From: Bacillus pumilus
GTDB lineage: Bacteria > Bacillota > Bacilli > Bacillales > Bacillaceae
Assembly (NCBI RefSeq): GCF_900186955.1
Contig: NZ_LT906438.1
Coordinates: 2,604,001-2,668,000, forward strand
Length of the DNA: 64,000 nt
Direction: 5' to 3'
A program made the position numbers and the translations under genes. Under the pieces are notes generated by a model, which saw nothing but the letters and a program-made list of their open reading frames with translations, ran no database searches and was not told the origin of the DNA. Below are positions 1-11,627 of this stretch, piece by piece (position 1 is the first letter of the stretch; each line of letters starts with the position of its first letter).

Positions 1-1033
1 GAATGGCTTTATAGTTGAGTGCATCTTCTGAACGTGATGCAATGTTATGCATCGTTTGTACAGCTTCTACTGGATATGTTCCTGCTGCTGTTTCACCAGA
101 AAGCATAATCGCATCTGTGCCATCAAAAATGGCATTTGCCACGTCACTTGCTTCCGCACGAGTTGGACGAGGATTACGCTGCATGCTATCAAGCATTTGG
201 GTCGCTGTGATGACTGGTTTGCCTAAGCGATTGCATTTTTTGATCAGCATTTTTTGAACAAGCGGTACTTCTTCTGCCGGGATCTCTACACCAAGATCTC
301 CACGTGCAACCATCAAACCGTCTGATACCTCAAGGATTTCATCGATGTTATCAACACCCTCTTGGTTTTCAATCTTAGGAATGATTTGAATGTCAGCCGC
401 ATTATTCTTTTCAAGAAGCTCACGAATTTCAAGAACATCAGAAGCTCGTCTCACAAAAGAAGCTGCGATGAAATCGACGCCTTGTTCAACTCCGAACAGA
501 ATATCATTGGCATCCTTTTCTGTAATACCTGGCAGGTTCACACTTACACCTGGTACGTTTACACCTTTTTTGTTTTTGAGCGTGCCTGTATTCATGACCT
601 TTGTGACGATTTCTTTGCGGTCCATGTTAATTTCTTTCACTTCTAAACCAATAAGACCATCATCTAATAGAATCGTTGAGCCTACTTCTACATCATGAAT
701 TAACTCTTCATACGTCACACTAATTTTTTCCGTATTTCCAACAATGTCTTCCATACTTACGATAAGATCTGCACCAGCGACTAGCTCAATTGAGCCGTTT
801 TCAACTGTACGTGTACGGATCTCTGGACCTTTTGTATCAAGAAGGATCGCAATGTCCTTGCCTAATGTTTTACCTGCTTTACGAATGTTTTCGATGCGTG
901 CGCCATGCTCTTCAAAATCTCCATGAGAGAAGTTTAGTCTGGCTACATTCATTCCTGCTTCAATCAATTCAGTCAGCTTTTCAATAGTTTCACTTGCTGG
1001 ACCGATTGTACAAACGATTTTTGTCTTTCTCAT
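1..1033 (-). CDS. pyk: Pyruvate kinase, N-terminal part (runs off the window)
   Basis: Catalyses phosphoenolpyruvate + ADP to pyruvate + ATP, the last step of glycolysis, in the cytosol. The minus-strand frame opens at 1033 ([14 protein letters not shown]) after AGGAGGAACAGTA and stays open to the left edge, about 344 codons, so the C-terminal part is outside the window. Family motifs are present: the N-terminal [20 protein letters not shown], and the [12 protein letters not shown] substrate loop followed by [10 protein letters not shown]. The gene follows pfkA with 27 bases between, as in other bacilli, so the two are probably co-transcribed. Identity is certain at family level. Confidence 0.97.
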   Translation of the reverse strand, partial: MRKTKIVCTIGPASETIEKLTELIEAGMNVARLNFSHGDFEEHGARIENIRKAGKTLGKDIAILLDTKGPEIRTRTVENGSIELVAGADLIVSMEDIVGNTEKISVTYEELIHDVEVGSTILLDDGLIGLEVKEINMDRKEIVTKVMNTGTLKNKKGVNVPGVSVNLPGITEKDANDILFGVEQGVDFIAASFVRRASDVLEIRELLEKNNAADIQIIPKIENQEGVDNIDEILEVSDGLMVARGDLGVEIPAEEVPLVQKMLIKKCNRLGKPVITATQMLDSMQRNPRPTRAEASDVANAIFDGTDAIMLSGETAAGTYPVEAVQTMHNIASRSEDALNYKAI

Positions 1034-1060
1034 TACTGTTCCTCCTAAGGTCTTCTCGTT

Positions 1061-2362
<1,302 letters not shown>

Positions 2363-3340
2363 TTAGTTTACCCCAATATATTGATTTTCAACCGATACTT
2401 TCCCGATTGCTTTGTATTTTTGATATCTTTGTTCGACTAGTTCTTCAGGTGTTAGTTTGAGCAAAGATGTAAGTGACTGTTTTAATGTTTTTTCAATGTA
2501 GGCTGCTTGTTGTTTCACGTCTCGGTGTGCTCCACCTTGCACTTCTTTAATAACATCATCTATAATATCTAATTCTTTTAGGTCTGGAGCCGTAATTTTC
2601 ATTGATTCTGCAGCTTTTTTCGCAAGTGATGAGTCCTTCCAGAGCAGTGCTGCTGCACCTTCAGGTGAAATCACTGAATACGTTGAATTCTCTAGCATGT
2701 ATAGGTGGTTTCCTACGCCTAAGCCTAGTGCGCCGCCACTTCCGCCTTCTCCAATGACAATACAGACAACCGGTACACGAAGTCCTGCCATTTCGAATAG
2801 GTTTTTCGCAATTGCTTCACTTTGCCCGCGTTCTTCAGCTGCTTTACCAGGATAAGCTCCTTTTGTATCAATAAAGCAAATGATCGGGCGATTAAATTTA
2901 TCTGCTTGTTTCATCAAGCGCAGCGCTTTACGGTAGCCTTCTGGATGAGGCATTCCGAAATTACGGCGCAAGTTTTCTTTTGTATCTTTACCGCGCTGAT
3001 GGCCAATCACCGTGACAGGAAGCCCTTTAAACGTGGCAATTCCTCCAACGATCGCTTCATCATCGCCATAAAAACGGTCACCATGACACTCGAAAAAGTT
3101 GTCAAACAGCTCTTGAATGTAATCGAGAGTTGTTGGGCGCATCGCATGACGAGCAATCTGTACTCTGTCCCACGGCTTTAAATTTGTATAAATGTCTGCT
3201 TCAAGTTTGCTCAGACGTGTTTCAAGACGCTCAATTTCTGCACTTAAATCCATTTCTGAGTTTTGTGTGAACTTTTTCAGTTCATCAATTTTCGCTCGAA
3301 GTTCAATGACAGGTTTTTCAAATTCTAGTTCTCCAGCCAC
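2363..3340 (-). CDS. accA: Acetyl-CoA carboxylase carboxyltransferase subunit alpha
   Basis: Partner of AccD in the carboxyltransferase half of acetyl-CoA carboxylase, moving the carboxyl group from biotin to acetyl-CoA to give malonyl-CoA for fatty acid synthesis. The 325-residue protein has the alpha-subunit signature [15 protein letters not shown] and [14 protein letters not shown] in the crotonase-like fold. The start is GTG ([10 protein letters not shown]) with AGGAGGTGAACGAGA upstream. Its first 16 bases overlap the end of accD in another frame, implying translational coupling so the two subunits are made in equal amounts. Confidence 0.97.
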   Translation of the reverse strand: MAGELEFEKPVIELRAKIDELKKFTQNSEMDLSAEIERLETRLSKLEADIYTNLKPWDRVQIARHAMRPTTLDYIQELFDNFFECHGDRFYGDDEAIVGGIATFKGLPVTVIGHQRGKDTKENLRRNFGMPHPEGYRKALRLMKQADKFNRPIICFIDTKGAYPGKAAEERGQSEAIAKNLFEMAGLRVPVVCIVIGEGGSGGALGLGVGNHLYMLENSTYSVISPEGAAALLWKDSSLAKKAAESMKITAPDLKELDIIDDVIKEVQGGAHRDVKQQAAYIEKTLKQSLTSLLKLTPEELVEQRYQKYKAIGKVSVENQYIGVN

Positions 3341-4200
3341 TCTCGTTCACCTCCTGTGCTGTGTAATGCTAAGATTCGGCCTAGTGTTTCTTTCATCTCT
3401 GCACGATGAATGACAGCATCCAATTGACCATGCTTCATTAAAAATTCAGCCGTTTGGAAGTCCTCTGGCAGGTCTTCACGAATGGTTTGTTCAATGATTC
3501 TACGACCTGCAAACCCAATTAAAGCACCAGGTTCTGCAAAGTTGTAATCACCAAGAGACGCGAAACTAGCTGATACACCGCCAGTTGTTGGGTTCGTCAT
3601 CACAGAGATAATCAAACCTTGATGCTCGCTGAACAGCTTTAATGCTGAGCTTGTTTTTGCCATCTGCATAAGACTGAGGATCCCCTCTTGCATTCTCGCT
3701 CCGCCTGATGCAGTAAAGATGATAAATGGCACCTTGTCCGCTTTTGCTTTCTCGATCGCAAGTGTGATCTTTTCACCAACAACTGAGCCCATGCTGCCCA
3801 TACGGAATGTGGCATCCATGACAGCGATCACAGCACGCTGGCCTTCAATTTCACCTTGACCTGTGACAATGGCTTCATTCAAAGACGTTTTTTCTCTGTC
3901 TTTCTCAAGCTTTTCTTCGTAGCCTGGGAATCCGAGCGGGTTTTCTGAGATCAGGTGCCCGTTAAATTCTTCAAATGTGCCTTCGTCAACAAGGCTGTCA
4001 ATACGCTGTTTTGCATTCATTTGCAAATGTCTACCGCAATTCATGCAAACACGTAAATTTTTATCTAGTTCTTTGGTGAGCATTATTTTTTTACATTGCG
4101 GACATTTGGTCATGATGCCTTCAGGCACATCTTGACTTGCCTGTTCAGAGGGTACAGATGCATATTTTTTCTTTTTACTGAAAATATTTTTGATTGACAA
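3325..4200 (-). CDS. accD: Acetyl-CoA carboxylase carboxyltransferase subunit beta
   Basis: Beta subunit of the carboxyltransferase. After a TTG start the protein reads [17 protein letters not shown] and carries a zinc ribbon with Cys33, Cys36, Cys52 and Cys55, typical for AccD, then the crotonase-fold core with [12 protein letters not shown] and [15 protein letters not shown]. Length 291 residues is normal. The open frame extends 22 codons upstream, but the only good ribosome site (AGGGAGGT, six bases before the TTG at 4200) marks the start; TTG may limit its translation. It overlaps accA by 16 bases. Confidence 0.95.
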   Translation of the reverse strand: MSIKNIFSKKKKYASVPSEQASQDVPEGIMTKCPQCKKIMLTKELDKNLRVCMNCGRHLQMNAKQRIDSLVDEGTFEEFNGHLISENPLGFPGYEEKLEKDREKTSLNEAIVTGQGEIEGQRAVIAVMDATFRMGSMGSVVGEKITLAIEKAKADKVPFIIFTASGGARMQEGILSLMQMAKTSSALKLFSEHQGLIISVMTNPTTGGVSASFASLGDYNFAEPGALIGFAGRRIIEQTIREDLPEDFQTAEFLMKHGQLDAVIHRAEMKETLGRILALHSTGGEREWLEN

Positions 4201-4504
4201 ATGACTACCTCCCTTTTTGAAGGGTTTTTTCTTTACACGCACATCCACTATTATAGGACATGTCATAACTGTACCGAAACTATTGTACTTTTTTTGTCAA
4301 ACGCTGTCATCCTTCATTCAATTTTTTCAGTGGGGAATTGATGAGAAATGAGTATGTGTTTGGGGCGCTGAGCAGTTGATATATGTGAATTGTGAACGTC
4401 TACAAAAAAATATCATTCCGGATGAAAAAATTTTCGCGTATGAGAGGAAATGGTGCACGTCTTTCCTCCAATTTCAGAAAGAACGTGCACACTTTTCCAA
4501 TTGA
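4201..4504. other. Intergenic gap accD-ytsJ with a long hairpin
   Basis: No gene is visible in these 304 bases. At 4453-4490 an inverted repeat (GTGCACGTCTTTC paired with GAAAGAACGTGCAC, one bulged A) lies just past the ytsJ stop. It has no clear T run on either side, so it may stabilise the ytsJ mRNA end or act as a weak terminator. The accD promoter must lie in the accD-proximal part, but I could not pick boxes with confidence. Confidence 0.45.
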
Positions 4505-5737
4505 TTATTCGCCGATAATCGTTAATTTTCTTGTTTTTTCAGCGACTTCTTCTGGGTCGACTTTGATTCTTGCAACACCAGTTTCCATTGCTGCTTTTGC
4601 TACTGCTTTTGCTACCGCTGGTGCTACACGTGCATCAAATGGTTCAGGGATGACGTATTCAGCTGACAATTTATCATCTGAAACAAGAGAAGCAATTGCT
4701 TCAACGGCTGCAATTTTCATTTCTTCGTTAATGTGAGTTGCTCGAACATCTAATGCTCCGCGGAAAATTCCTGGGAATGCCAGTACGTTGTTTACTTGGT
4801 TCGGGAAGTCAGAACGGCCAGTTCCTACAACACTTGCGCCTGCTGCATGTGCATCTTCTGGCATGATCTCTGGATTAGGATTCGCCATTGCGAAGATGAC
4901 AGGATCTTTTGCCATTTTGCCAACCATTTCTTTTGTTAGAGCGCCTGCTACTGAAACCCCAATGAAGACGTCAGCGCCTTCAATCACTTCTTCTAACGAA
5001 CCTTCTTTACGGTCTTGGTTCGTGAATTTAGCCACTTCGTTTTTCACTGCATTCATACCGTTCGGGCGGCCTTCGTAAATTGCGCCTTTTGTATCACACA
5101 TGATGATATCACGTACACCGAAATGATATAGAAGCTTGATAATCGCAATTCCCGCTGCTCCAGCGCCGTTTGCCACCACTTTGATAGAGGACATTGATTT
5201 TCCAGACAGTTTCAGTGCATTTACAAGTCCAGCTACTGTCACAATCGCTGTTCCGTGCTGATCATCGTGGAACACTGGAATGTTTGTCTCTTTTTTCAAG
5301 CGCTCTTCAATAATAAAGCAGTTTGGAGCTGCAATATCTTCAAGGTTGACACCGCCAAACGTTGGCTCAAGAAGCTTTACTGTTTCAACGATTTTGTCTA
5401 CATCGTTTGTCGCAAGCGCGATTGGGAAGGCATCAACGCCAGCGAAGCTTTTGAATAATACAGCTTTTCCTTCCATGACTGGAAGAGATGCTTCTGCACC
5501 AATATTTCCAAGCCCTAAAACAGCACTTCCGTCTGTGACAACAGCGACCATATTGCCTTTCATTGTATAATCATACACTTTGCTTGTGTCGTCATAAATA
5601 TCTTTACATGGTTCTGCAACACCAGGTGAGTAAGCCAAGCTCAAGTCTTTCGCATTTTTCACTTGTACTTTTGATTTTGATTCAAGTTTGCCTTGATTCT
5701 CTTTGTGCATATGTAATGCTTCTTCTCTTAATGACAT
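4505..5737 (-). CDS. ytsJ: NADP-dependent malic enzyme (YtsJ type)
   Basis: Oxidative decarboxylation of malate to pyruvate; in B. subtilis YtsJ is the NADP-linked isoform that balances NADPH during growth on malate. The 410-residue short bacterial form shows LSLAYSPGVAEPC near residue 36 (catalytic Tyr), MEGKAVLFKSFAGVDAFPI (catalytic Lys region), HDDQHGTAIV (metal ligand Asp), and a Rossmann motif ANGAGAAG. The ATG at 5737 has GAAGGAGTG eight bases upstream. It sits between accD and dnaE as in B. subtilis. Cofactor preference is inferred from the orthologue, not visible here. Confidence 0.93.
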   Translation of the reverse strand: MSLREEALHMHKENQGKLESKSKVQVKNAKDLSLAYSPGVAEPCKDIYDDTSKVYDYTMKGNMVAVVTDGSAVLGLGNIGAEASLPVMEGKAVLFKSFAGVDAFPIALATNDVDKIVETVKLLEPTFGGVNLEDIAAPNCFIIEERLKKETNIPVFHDDQHGTAIVTVAGLVNALKLSGKSMSSIKVVANGAGAAGIAIIKLLYHFGVRDIIMCDTKGAIYEGRPNGMNAVKNEVAKFTNQDRKEGSLEEVIEGADVFIGVSVAGALTKEMVGKMAKDPVIFAMANPNPEIMPEDAHAAGASVVGTGRSDFPNQVNNVLAFPGIFRGALDVRATHINEEMKIAAVEAIASLVSDDKLSAEYVIPEPFDARVAPAVAKAVAKAAMETGVARIKVDPEEVAEKTRKLTIIGE

Positions 5738-5878
5738 GTGATGAACACTCCTTCAAGTGGAAAATGATTTAATGAATTGCTAAGTTGATAAGCACATACT
5801 GGCAGTTTTAAATACACAGAATCTTTAAAATGATAACACAATAGGTGAATTTGTAAAACATATTCAAGCGATTTGTCA

Positions 5879-8800
5879 TCATTTAATCACAACGTTTTGT
5901 TCACCGAGCAGCTCTTTTAACTGGAAAATGACAGCATGATCTGCATGAACTTTGTATGCATCTGGAAGTCTCACTGTCTTTTTTTGCTTCTCATAATACA
6001 AATAGACATCTGCTTCTCCGCTGTGCATCGAGATCACCCGCTTTACTTGCTCTAGCAGCTCCTGCGTATGATTTTCTTCTTTCACCCGAATGTAGACAGA
6101 CTCTTTTCTTTGTGTGCCCATCTCTTCAAGCAGAACGGCTTCTTGCACGATGATCTGGCTGCTGTCATTTCTGACATCTATTCTGCCTTCAACATAAAGC
6201 ATGGCGCCCTCCTCAAGTAAGGGGGACAGCTTTCTAAATTGCTCTGGAAAGACGACGCCTTCCATTTCTCCCGTTTCATCCCCAAATGTGATAAATGCCA
6301 TCGATTGTCCATTTTTTGTTCGAATCGATTTCACTTTTGTCAAAAGACCACCCATTGAGACCTTTCGCTTTATATAGGAAGAAAGTCTGATGATGTCCAC
6401 TGCACCATTCTCTCTTAAGCGATCTCGGTACGCTTGTACAGGATGATTTGATAAATATAGTCCAAGTGCCTCTTTTTCAAATTGCAGGAGATCGACAAGC
6501 GGCAATTCTTCTATCTCCGCATATTTTGGCTTAATGGAGAAGGTTGTATCCCCCAGAAAGTCGAGCTGATCATCTGGATTTAAAAATGACACGTGGTCTA
6601 ATGCAATATCTATTGATGCCAATAACGAAGCACGATTTGGATAAAGCTCATCCATCGCCCCTGAAAAAATGAGCGCTTCAATCGTTTTTCGGTTGACACT
6701 CTTTGCTGATACTCTTGCGCAAAAATCAAATAAATCTTCAAACGGCTTTTCCTGTCTTGCCCTGTATATATCCTTTACAGCTGACACTCCGACATTTTTG
6801 ATCGCTCTTAAGCTGTAGCGGATCTCCCCTTTTTCAACCGTAAATGGAAATTCACTCTTATTAATAGAAGGCTTCAACACAGATATCCCTTTTTCCTTTG
6901 CCTCATAGAAATATTGAGCGACTTTGTCTTCATTTCCAATCACACTCGTTAAAAGTCCGCACATAAAATATAACGGATAATGCGCTTTTAAGTAAGCAAG
7001 CTGAAAGCCAATCATGCTATATGCAACAGCATGGCTTCTATTAAAACCATAGTTTGCAAATTTGACGATTAAGTCATAAACGTCATTTGCAATGTTAACA
7101 GGATACTCCTTTTTTAGGCATCCTTCAACAAAATGGCTCCGCTCTTCATCAAGGACCTTTTTATCCTTCTTCGAAACAGCTCTTCTTAATAGATCTGCCT
7201 CGCCAAGCTGAAAGCCTGCCATCTTCGCTGCAATCAGCATAATTTGCTCCTGATAGACGATGACCCCATATGTGTCTTTTAAAATGTCATATAAATCAGG
7301 ATGCGGGTAAGAGACCTTGACTCTGCCGTGCTTTCGGTCGATAAAAAGCGGGATATTCTCCATTGGACCTGGGCGATAGAGGGCATTGACTGCCACGATG
7401 TCTTCTAAACTAGAGGGCTTAAGGCGTCTCAGCACCTGACGCATCCCTTGTGATTCAAGCTGGAAAATCCCAGTCGTATCTCCCGCTGATAACAATTCAA
7501 ATGTTTTCTGATCTTCATATGAAATGTCACTAAAGTTAATGTGGACGTTTTCCTGTCTTTCAATCTGGTTTTTAATGGATTCAATTAAGGTTAAGTTTCT
7601 TAGTCCTAAGAAATCCATCTTTAAAAGCCCAAGATCTTCTAAATAATTCATCGCATACTGCGTTAAATACACACCATCATGACCGTCTTGAATAGGAACA
7701 ATCTCTGTCAGCGGCTCCTCGCTCAGCACAACGCCGGCTGCATGTGTCGAGGTATGTCTTGGCAAGCCTTCTACCTTTAAAGCAGTTTGAAAGACTTGCC
7801 TGAGCTCTTCGGACTGCTGGAGCATTGCTTTTAATTCAGGAGATGCAGCTAGCGCTTCTTTCAGCGTCGTTCCTGGCTTTGATGGAATCAGCTTTGCAAG
7901 ACGGTCCGCTGCCTTTGAATCAATCCCCATCACACGCCCGACATCTCTTAAGGCTGCTTTTGCTGCAAGTGTTCCAAACGTGACAATTTGCGCCACATGC
8001 ATGTCTCCGTATTTGTCTTTTACATAAGAAATGATTTCATCTCTTCTCGTATCGGGGAAATCAATATCAATATCAGGCATACTGATTCGCTCAGGATTTA
8101 AGAAACGCTCAAATAACAGGCCGTGACGGAGCGGATCAACATCCGTAATAAACAGTACATAGGCAACAAGTGAACCTGCTGCCGATCCCCGGCCCGGCCC
8201 TGTGACAATGCCTTGGTCATGGGCATACTTCATAAAATCCCACACGATGAGAAAATAATCACTGAAATTCATTTTTTGGATAATGCTCAGTTCGTACTCA
8301 AGTCTTTTCACATACGCGTCATTTGAAGCAATCTTTCTTTGCTTCATCCCTTCTACACACACTTTGCGTAAAAACTGATCTGCTGTTGATTGATCAGGGG
8401 TCGGATAGGATGGGAGTTTTGTCTGCCCAAGATTTAAATCGACTTCACAGCGGTCTGCGATCTCCACCGTTCTTGATAGCAGCTCCGTATCCTGCGTATA
8501 CCATTCCTTCATTTCTTCAAAGGTTCTGAAATGCTTTTCTGCTCGGTCTTCCTCAACCTCAGGCAGCTGCTGCCCTGCTTTAATAGCCTTTAAACACATA
8601 TAGGCCGTTTTGTCTTCCAGGTTGATGTAGTGGACATCTCCTGTCGCAACAAGAGGAATGTCGGCACTTTTTGAGACGTCCCTCAGTTTACCGGCAAGCG
8701 ATTCGTCTTGCTGAAATGGCTGAAGTGCGATGTATACATGTCCCTCACCGAAAATATGTTTCAATTGTTTCGCCGCATCATGCGCTTCTTCTAGCTGATC

Positions 8801-9214
8801 ATGCTGAAGCAGCGTTTCAATGTAACCAGAAACGCCTGGTGTCATGGCAATGAGCCCGCGGTGGTAGCTTTTCAGCCATTTCTCTTTCAGTCCAGCTTTT
8901 GATTTTGATTTCAGCACACTGCTGATCTTGATCAAATTTTGGTAGCCTTCATTGTTTTTGGCAAGGAGTACCAAGGGATAAGCCTCTGTCTCTTGTTCAT
9001 CTATGAAGACAGAAGCTGTTAAACCGATGACAGGCTTGATGCCATGTTTTTTACATTCCTTATAAAATTCAACCGTTCCATACATCACATGGTCATCGGT
9101 AAGAGCGAGCGCCTTGCAGCCAAGTTCTTTCGCTTTCAGCACGAGCTCCTTTACTTTTGCTGCACTGCTTAATAAGCTGTATCCACTGTGGACCTGAAGA
9201 TGAACATAAGACAT
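5879..9214 (-). CDS. dnaE: DNA polymerase III subunit alpha, DnaE type
   Basis: In Gram-positive bacteria DnaE extends the RNA primer on the lagging strand before handing over to PolC. The 1111-residue protein has the N-terminal PHP domain (HLQVHSGYSLLSS, LTDDHVMYG), the polymerase palm with MPDIDIDFPDTRRDE near residue 380 (catalytic aspartates) and the GPGRGSAAGS motif, a fingers region with RPGPMENIP, then helix-hairpin-helix and OB-fold (GLLTKVKSIRTKNGQ) segments at the C-terminus. An ATG at 9214 with AAAGGAGTG upstream matches the family start (MSYVHLQVHSGYS); ten upstream in-frame codons are probably not used. It is divergent from ytrH. Confidence 0.96.
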   Translation of the reverse strand: MSYVHLQVHSGYSLLSSAAKVKELVLKAKELGCKALALTDDHVMYGTVEFYKECKKHGIKPVIGLTASVFIDEQETEAYPLVLLAKNNEGYQNLIKISSVLKSKSKAGLKEKWLKSYHRGLIAMTPGVSGYIETLLQHDQLEEAHDAAKQLKHIFGEGHVYIALQPFQQDESLAGKLRDVSKSADIPLVATGDVHYINLEDKTAYMCLKAIKAGQQLPEVEEDRAEKHFRTFEEMKEWYTQDTELLSRTVEIADRCEVDLNLGQTKLPSYPTPDQSTADQFLRKVCVEGMKQRKIASNDAYVKRLEYELSIIQKMNFSDYFLIVWDFMKYAHDQGIVTGPGRGSAAGSLVAYVLFITDVDPLRHGLLFERFLNPERISMPDIDIDFPDTRRDEIISYVKDKYGDMHVAQIVTFGTLAAKAALRDVGRVMGIDSKAADRLAKLIPSKPGTTLKEALAASPELKAMLQQSEELRQVFQTALKVEGLPRHTSTHAAGVVLSEEPLTEIVPIQDGHDGVYLTQYAMNYLEDLGLLKMDFLGLRNLTLIESIKNQIERQENVHINFSDISYEDQKTFELLSAGDTTGIFQLESQGMRQVLRRLKPSSLEDIVAVNALYRPGPMENIPLFIDRKHGRVKVSYPHPDLYDILKDTYGVIVYQEQIMLIAAKMAGFQLGEADLLRRAVSKKDKKVLDEERSHFVEGCLKKEYPVNIANDVYDLIVKFANYGFNRSHAVAYSMIGFQLAYLKAHYPLYFMCGLLTSVIGNEDKVAQYFYEAKEKGISVLKPSINKSEFPFTVEKGEIRYSLRAIKNVGVSAVKDIYRARQEKPFEDLFDFCARVSAKSVNRKTIEALIFSGAMDELYPNRASLLASIDIALDHVSFLNPDDQLDFLGDTTFSIKPKYAEIEELPLVDLLQFEKEALGLYLSNHPVQAYRDRLRENGAVDIIRLSSYIKRKVSMGGLLTKVKSIRTKNGQSMAFITFGDETGEMEGVVFPEQFRKLSPLLEEGAMLYVEGRIDVRNDSSQIIVQEAVLLEEMGTQRKESVYIRVKEENHTQELLEQVKRVISMHSGEADVYLYYEKQKKTVRLPDAYKVHADHAVIFQLKELLGEQNVVIK

Positions 9215-9301
9215 GCTTAATCCACTCCTTTCGTCTAAAGTCATTCTTTCATTATAAAACGCGATGCGATGAGAAACAAATGTTCTTTCTTTTCTGTCCG
9301 T

Positions 9302-9330
9302 TCATACTTGTCCCGCACGCACCATATATT
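9302..9330 (+). promoter_or_regulatory. Candidate SigE promoter of ytrHI
   Basis: TCATACT at 9302-9308 and CATATATT at 9323-9330, 14 bases apart, fit the mother-cell SigE pattern (KMATATT, then CATANNNT) with one mismatch in the -35. It is 22 bases before the ytrH start. The B. subtilis ytrHI genes belong to the SigE regulon as I recall, so the assignment is consistent. Confidence 0.6.
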
Positions 9331-9351
9331 GAATAGAGTGAGGTGGACAAA

Positions 9352-9693
9352 ATGGATGTGAAGGAAGCTTTTATTCCAAATTTTATTAGCTGTTATTTTA
9401 TTGCACTTGGGGTCATTTTGGGTGGTGCCATTATAGGCGGTGTTGGTGCTTATTTGTCCGGTCAGCCGCCTTTATCCATTATTACGAGTCTTGCCAACCG
9501 TTTAAAGATTTGGGCGCTTGTCGCAGCTATCGGCGGAACGTTTGATGCTGTTTATAGCTTTGAAAGAGGTATTTTTGAAGGGAACACGCGTGATATTTTC
9601 AAGCAGATTTTATTAATTGTCTCTGCCATGGGCGGTGCGCAAACGGGTTATCTTATTATCACGTGGCTCACACAGGAGCATGTGTCATCATGA
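9352..9693 (+). CDS. ytrH: Sporulation membrane protein YtrH
   Basis: Small mother-cell membrane protein needed for efficient sporulation in B. subtilis; biochemical role unknown. The 113-residue protein has three hydrophobic segments: residues about 12-38 (glycine-rich, GVILGGAIIGGVGAYL), about 53-67, and about 84-107. A conserved middle part reads GGTFDAVYSFERGIFEGNT. The ATG at 9352 follows GAGGTGG. The last bases overlap ytrI (ATGA), showing translational coupling. A SigE-like promoter precedes it. Confidence 0.88.
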   Translation: MDVKEAFIPNFISCYFIALGVILGGAIIGGVGAYLSGQPPLSIITSLANRLKIWALVAAIGGTFDAVYSFERGIFEGNTRDIFKQILLIVSAMGGAQTGYLIITWLTQEHVSS

Positions 9694-10193
9694 GGGTGCC
9701 GGAGCTGTACAAACGTCCAGGCTGGCAGCGTTTTTTTGCGGGGATGATGTTTGGCGCGATTGTGAGCTGGCTCATTTTCCTCTTTACATACGGAACCTTT
9801 CAGGAAAAGCAGGTGACACTGCTGAGAAGCCAGCAGCACCATATGGACAGTCTGAAAGAACAAATCACACTCTATCGGGAAGATTTGCATAAGTTAAATG
9901 AGGATAATAAGAAGCGGCTGCTGATCCAAAGCGTAGATGTCCATCTCGTCAATCGTGAGCAATATAAAATCCCAGAGCCAGATACGCTAAAATTTGAAGA
10001 TCAGGTCAAGGAGGATATCTCAGAGGTTATTACAAAGGATATTGAAAGTGTCTATAAAACAAAGGAATTATTAAAACGCACGGTCGAAAACAAAGAATAT
10101 ACCATTCGGGAAAAGGCATACCGCGCCAAAGTGACAGAGCTGACAATTTATACAAAGCTTTCACTTGAAGTGCGCATTTCATTTGCTGAATAA
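9690..10193 (+). CDS. ytrI: Sporulation membrane protein YtrI
   Basis: Partner of YtrH; in B. subtilis loss reduces spore formation. The 167-residue protein has a short basic N-terminus (MRVPELYKRPGWQRF), one membrane segment (MMFGAIVSWLIFLFTYG), a coiled-coil stretch (residues about 40-70, LRSQQHHMDSLKEQIT onward) and a charged C-terminal domain that should face the intermembrane space or cell surface. The start ATG overlaps the ytrH stop (ATGA). Single-pass topology is inferred from hydrophobicity. Confidence 0.85.
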   Translation: MRVPELYKRPGWQRFFAGMMFGAIVSWLIFLFTYGTFQEKQVTLLRSQQHHMDSLKEQITLYREDLHKLNEDNKKRLLIQSVDVHLVNREQYKIPEPDTLKFEDQVKEDISEVITKDIESVYKTKELLKRTVENKEYTIREKAYRAKVTELTIYTKLSLEVRISFAE

Positions 10194-10302
10194 ATGATCA
10201 TGTGGAATTTTTATGAATTTCTGCCCTCAATGATCGCTTTTCCCCCTTAATTTTTATACACTAAAAGTAGAACGAGATCTAAAACAGAAAGAGGTGAGGA
10301 CA

Positions 10303-10488
10303 ATGGAGGTTTATAGCTATCGTCAAATGGCACGAGACAAAGCAAGCCGGATCAAGGACGGCATGTGTGCTTATGCTGAGACAGAAATGATGGCTCATTT
10401 AATTAAAAAAGAATTAAAGCATCAAAATCTCCAAGCCTATGAAGATTCAACTGACATCGGCTGCTGGTTTATCCCTGTATGCAAGTAA
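10303..10488 (+). CDS. Small conserved-looking protein, 61 residues, function unknown
   Basis: Begins MEVYSYRQMARDKASRIK after GAGGTGAGGACA, an excellent ribosome site, and ends at 10488 right before a strong terminator. No membrane segment or signal peptide. It contains a charged helix (METEMM-like stretch AETEMMAHLIKKELKHQ) and ends GCWFIPVCK, with cysteines near the middle (GMCAYAE) and at the end. Position between ytrI and nrnA is where B. subtilis has a small ytz-type gene (possibly ytzJ), but I am not sure of the name. The ribosome site, position and terminator make it a real gene; its job is unknown. Confidence 0.7.
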   Translation: MEVYSYRQMARDKASRIKDGMCAYAETEMMAHLIKKELKHQNLQAYEDSTDIGCWFIPVCK

Positions 10489-10510
10489 CCCTCTTCTCCA
10501 TGACAAAAAA

Positions 10511-10540
10511 AGAGAGAGGGGACTTGAAGCCCCCTCTCTC
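10511..10540. terminator. Bidirectional terminator between small gene and nrnA
   Basis: A perfect stem GAGAGAGGGG/CCCCTCTCTC with a short loop, preceded on the plus strand by seven A. It ends the rightward small gene and overlaps the stop codon of leftward nrnA (10539). Confidence 0.8.
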
Positions 10541-11480
10541 ATGATGATGATTTACATACTTCTTCTAAATCACGCAAAATCTCATCTGCCACGGCCCAAT
10601 CATAAATAGACGCACCAGCTGCAAGCGGGTGGCCGCCGCCATGATATTTTTTCGCAATGGTATTAATGACGACGCCTTTCGAACGGAATCTAACACGAAT
10701 CTGATCGTTTTCTTCCACAAAAAAGACCCATGCCTTAATCCCTGCAATATTTCCAAGTGTTCCAACAAGCTGTGAGGCTTGCTGCGCTGTCGTTTGGAAC
10801 GATTCCAAAATATCCTGCTTAATGAAAACAGAAGCGACCCCATTCTCTGACAAAGAAATATGTTGAAAAATATAGCCATTTAATTTCACGACATTGAGAT
10901 CCGTCTCATACAATTGATTGAAAAGGTCTGAAGATGAAAATGGATATTCAATCAGTTCTCCAGCATATTTGAGCGTCTTTTTCGTCGTGTTTGGGAAAAG
11001 GAAGCGGCCTGTGTCTCCTACAATGCCGGCATAAATGAGTTCTGCCGCCTTTGTATTCAGCTGATATCCTTCTTCTTTCCCCTCTAAATACAATTCATAA
11101 ATCATTTCGCTCACAGAGCTTGCCTCTGTATCCACCCAAAGCAAATCACCATAAGGATCTTCATTTGGATGATGGTCAATTTTCATCAGCTTATCGCCCA
11201 TTGAATAGCGCTGATCGTCAATTCTTGCTTGATTGGCTGTATCGCAGACAATGACAAGGGCATCTTTGTACACGTCATCCGGCACTTCATCAAGTTCATA
11301 TAAAAATGAAAGGGATGGCTCCGGGGTTCCTGTCGCATAAATATTTTTTTCTGGATAGGTGGCACGCAAGATTTCCGTAAGGCCGCACTGCGATCCATAG
11401 GCATCAGGATCTGGTCTTACATGTCTATGAATGATGATGGTGTCATATAATGATATGGTTCTAATCAGTTCTTTTTTCAT
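10539..11480 (-). CDS. nrnA: NanoRNase and pAp phosphatase NrnA (DHH family)
   Basis: Degrades 2-5-mer RNA and dephosphorylates 3'-phosphoadenosine 5'-phosphate in the cytosol, replacing Orn of other bacteria. The 313-residue protein has DHH domain motifs: HRHVRPDPDAYGSQ near the N-terminus, VCDTANQARID, the DHHPNEDPYGD signature, and the DHHA1 motif GGGHPLAAGAS near the C-terminus. All metal-binding residues appear present. The ATG at 11480 follows AAGGAG. It converges with the 61-residue gene. Confidence 0.95.
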   Translation of the reverse strand: MKKELIRTISLYDTIIIHRHVRPDPDAYGSQCGLTEILRATYPEKNIYATGTPEPSLSFLYELDEVPDDVYKDALVIVCDTANQARIDDQRYSMGDKLMKIDHHPNEDPYGDLLWVDTEASSVSEMIYELYLEGKEEGYQLNTKAAELIYAGIVGDTGRFLFPNTTKKTLKYAGELIEYPFSSSDLFNQLYETDLNVVKLNGYIFQHISLSENGVASVFIKQDILESFQTTAQQASQLVGTLGNIAGIKAWVFFVEENDQIRVRFRSKGVVINTIAKKYHGGGHPLAAGASIYDWAVADEILRDLEEVCKSSS

Positions 11481-11627
11481 AAAAACTCCTTCTTATCCGA
11501 TACTCTTTTTATTATTAAATCATAATCTATCCTGACGGAAAAGTGAGGAATAGACAATTTATTCTAGTAAGCAAGCCTATTTACGTTTAAAATAGGGTTG
11601 TAACCACTTACAATGGAGGCTTGGCAC

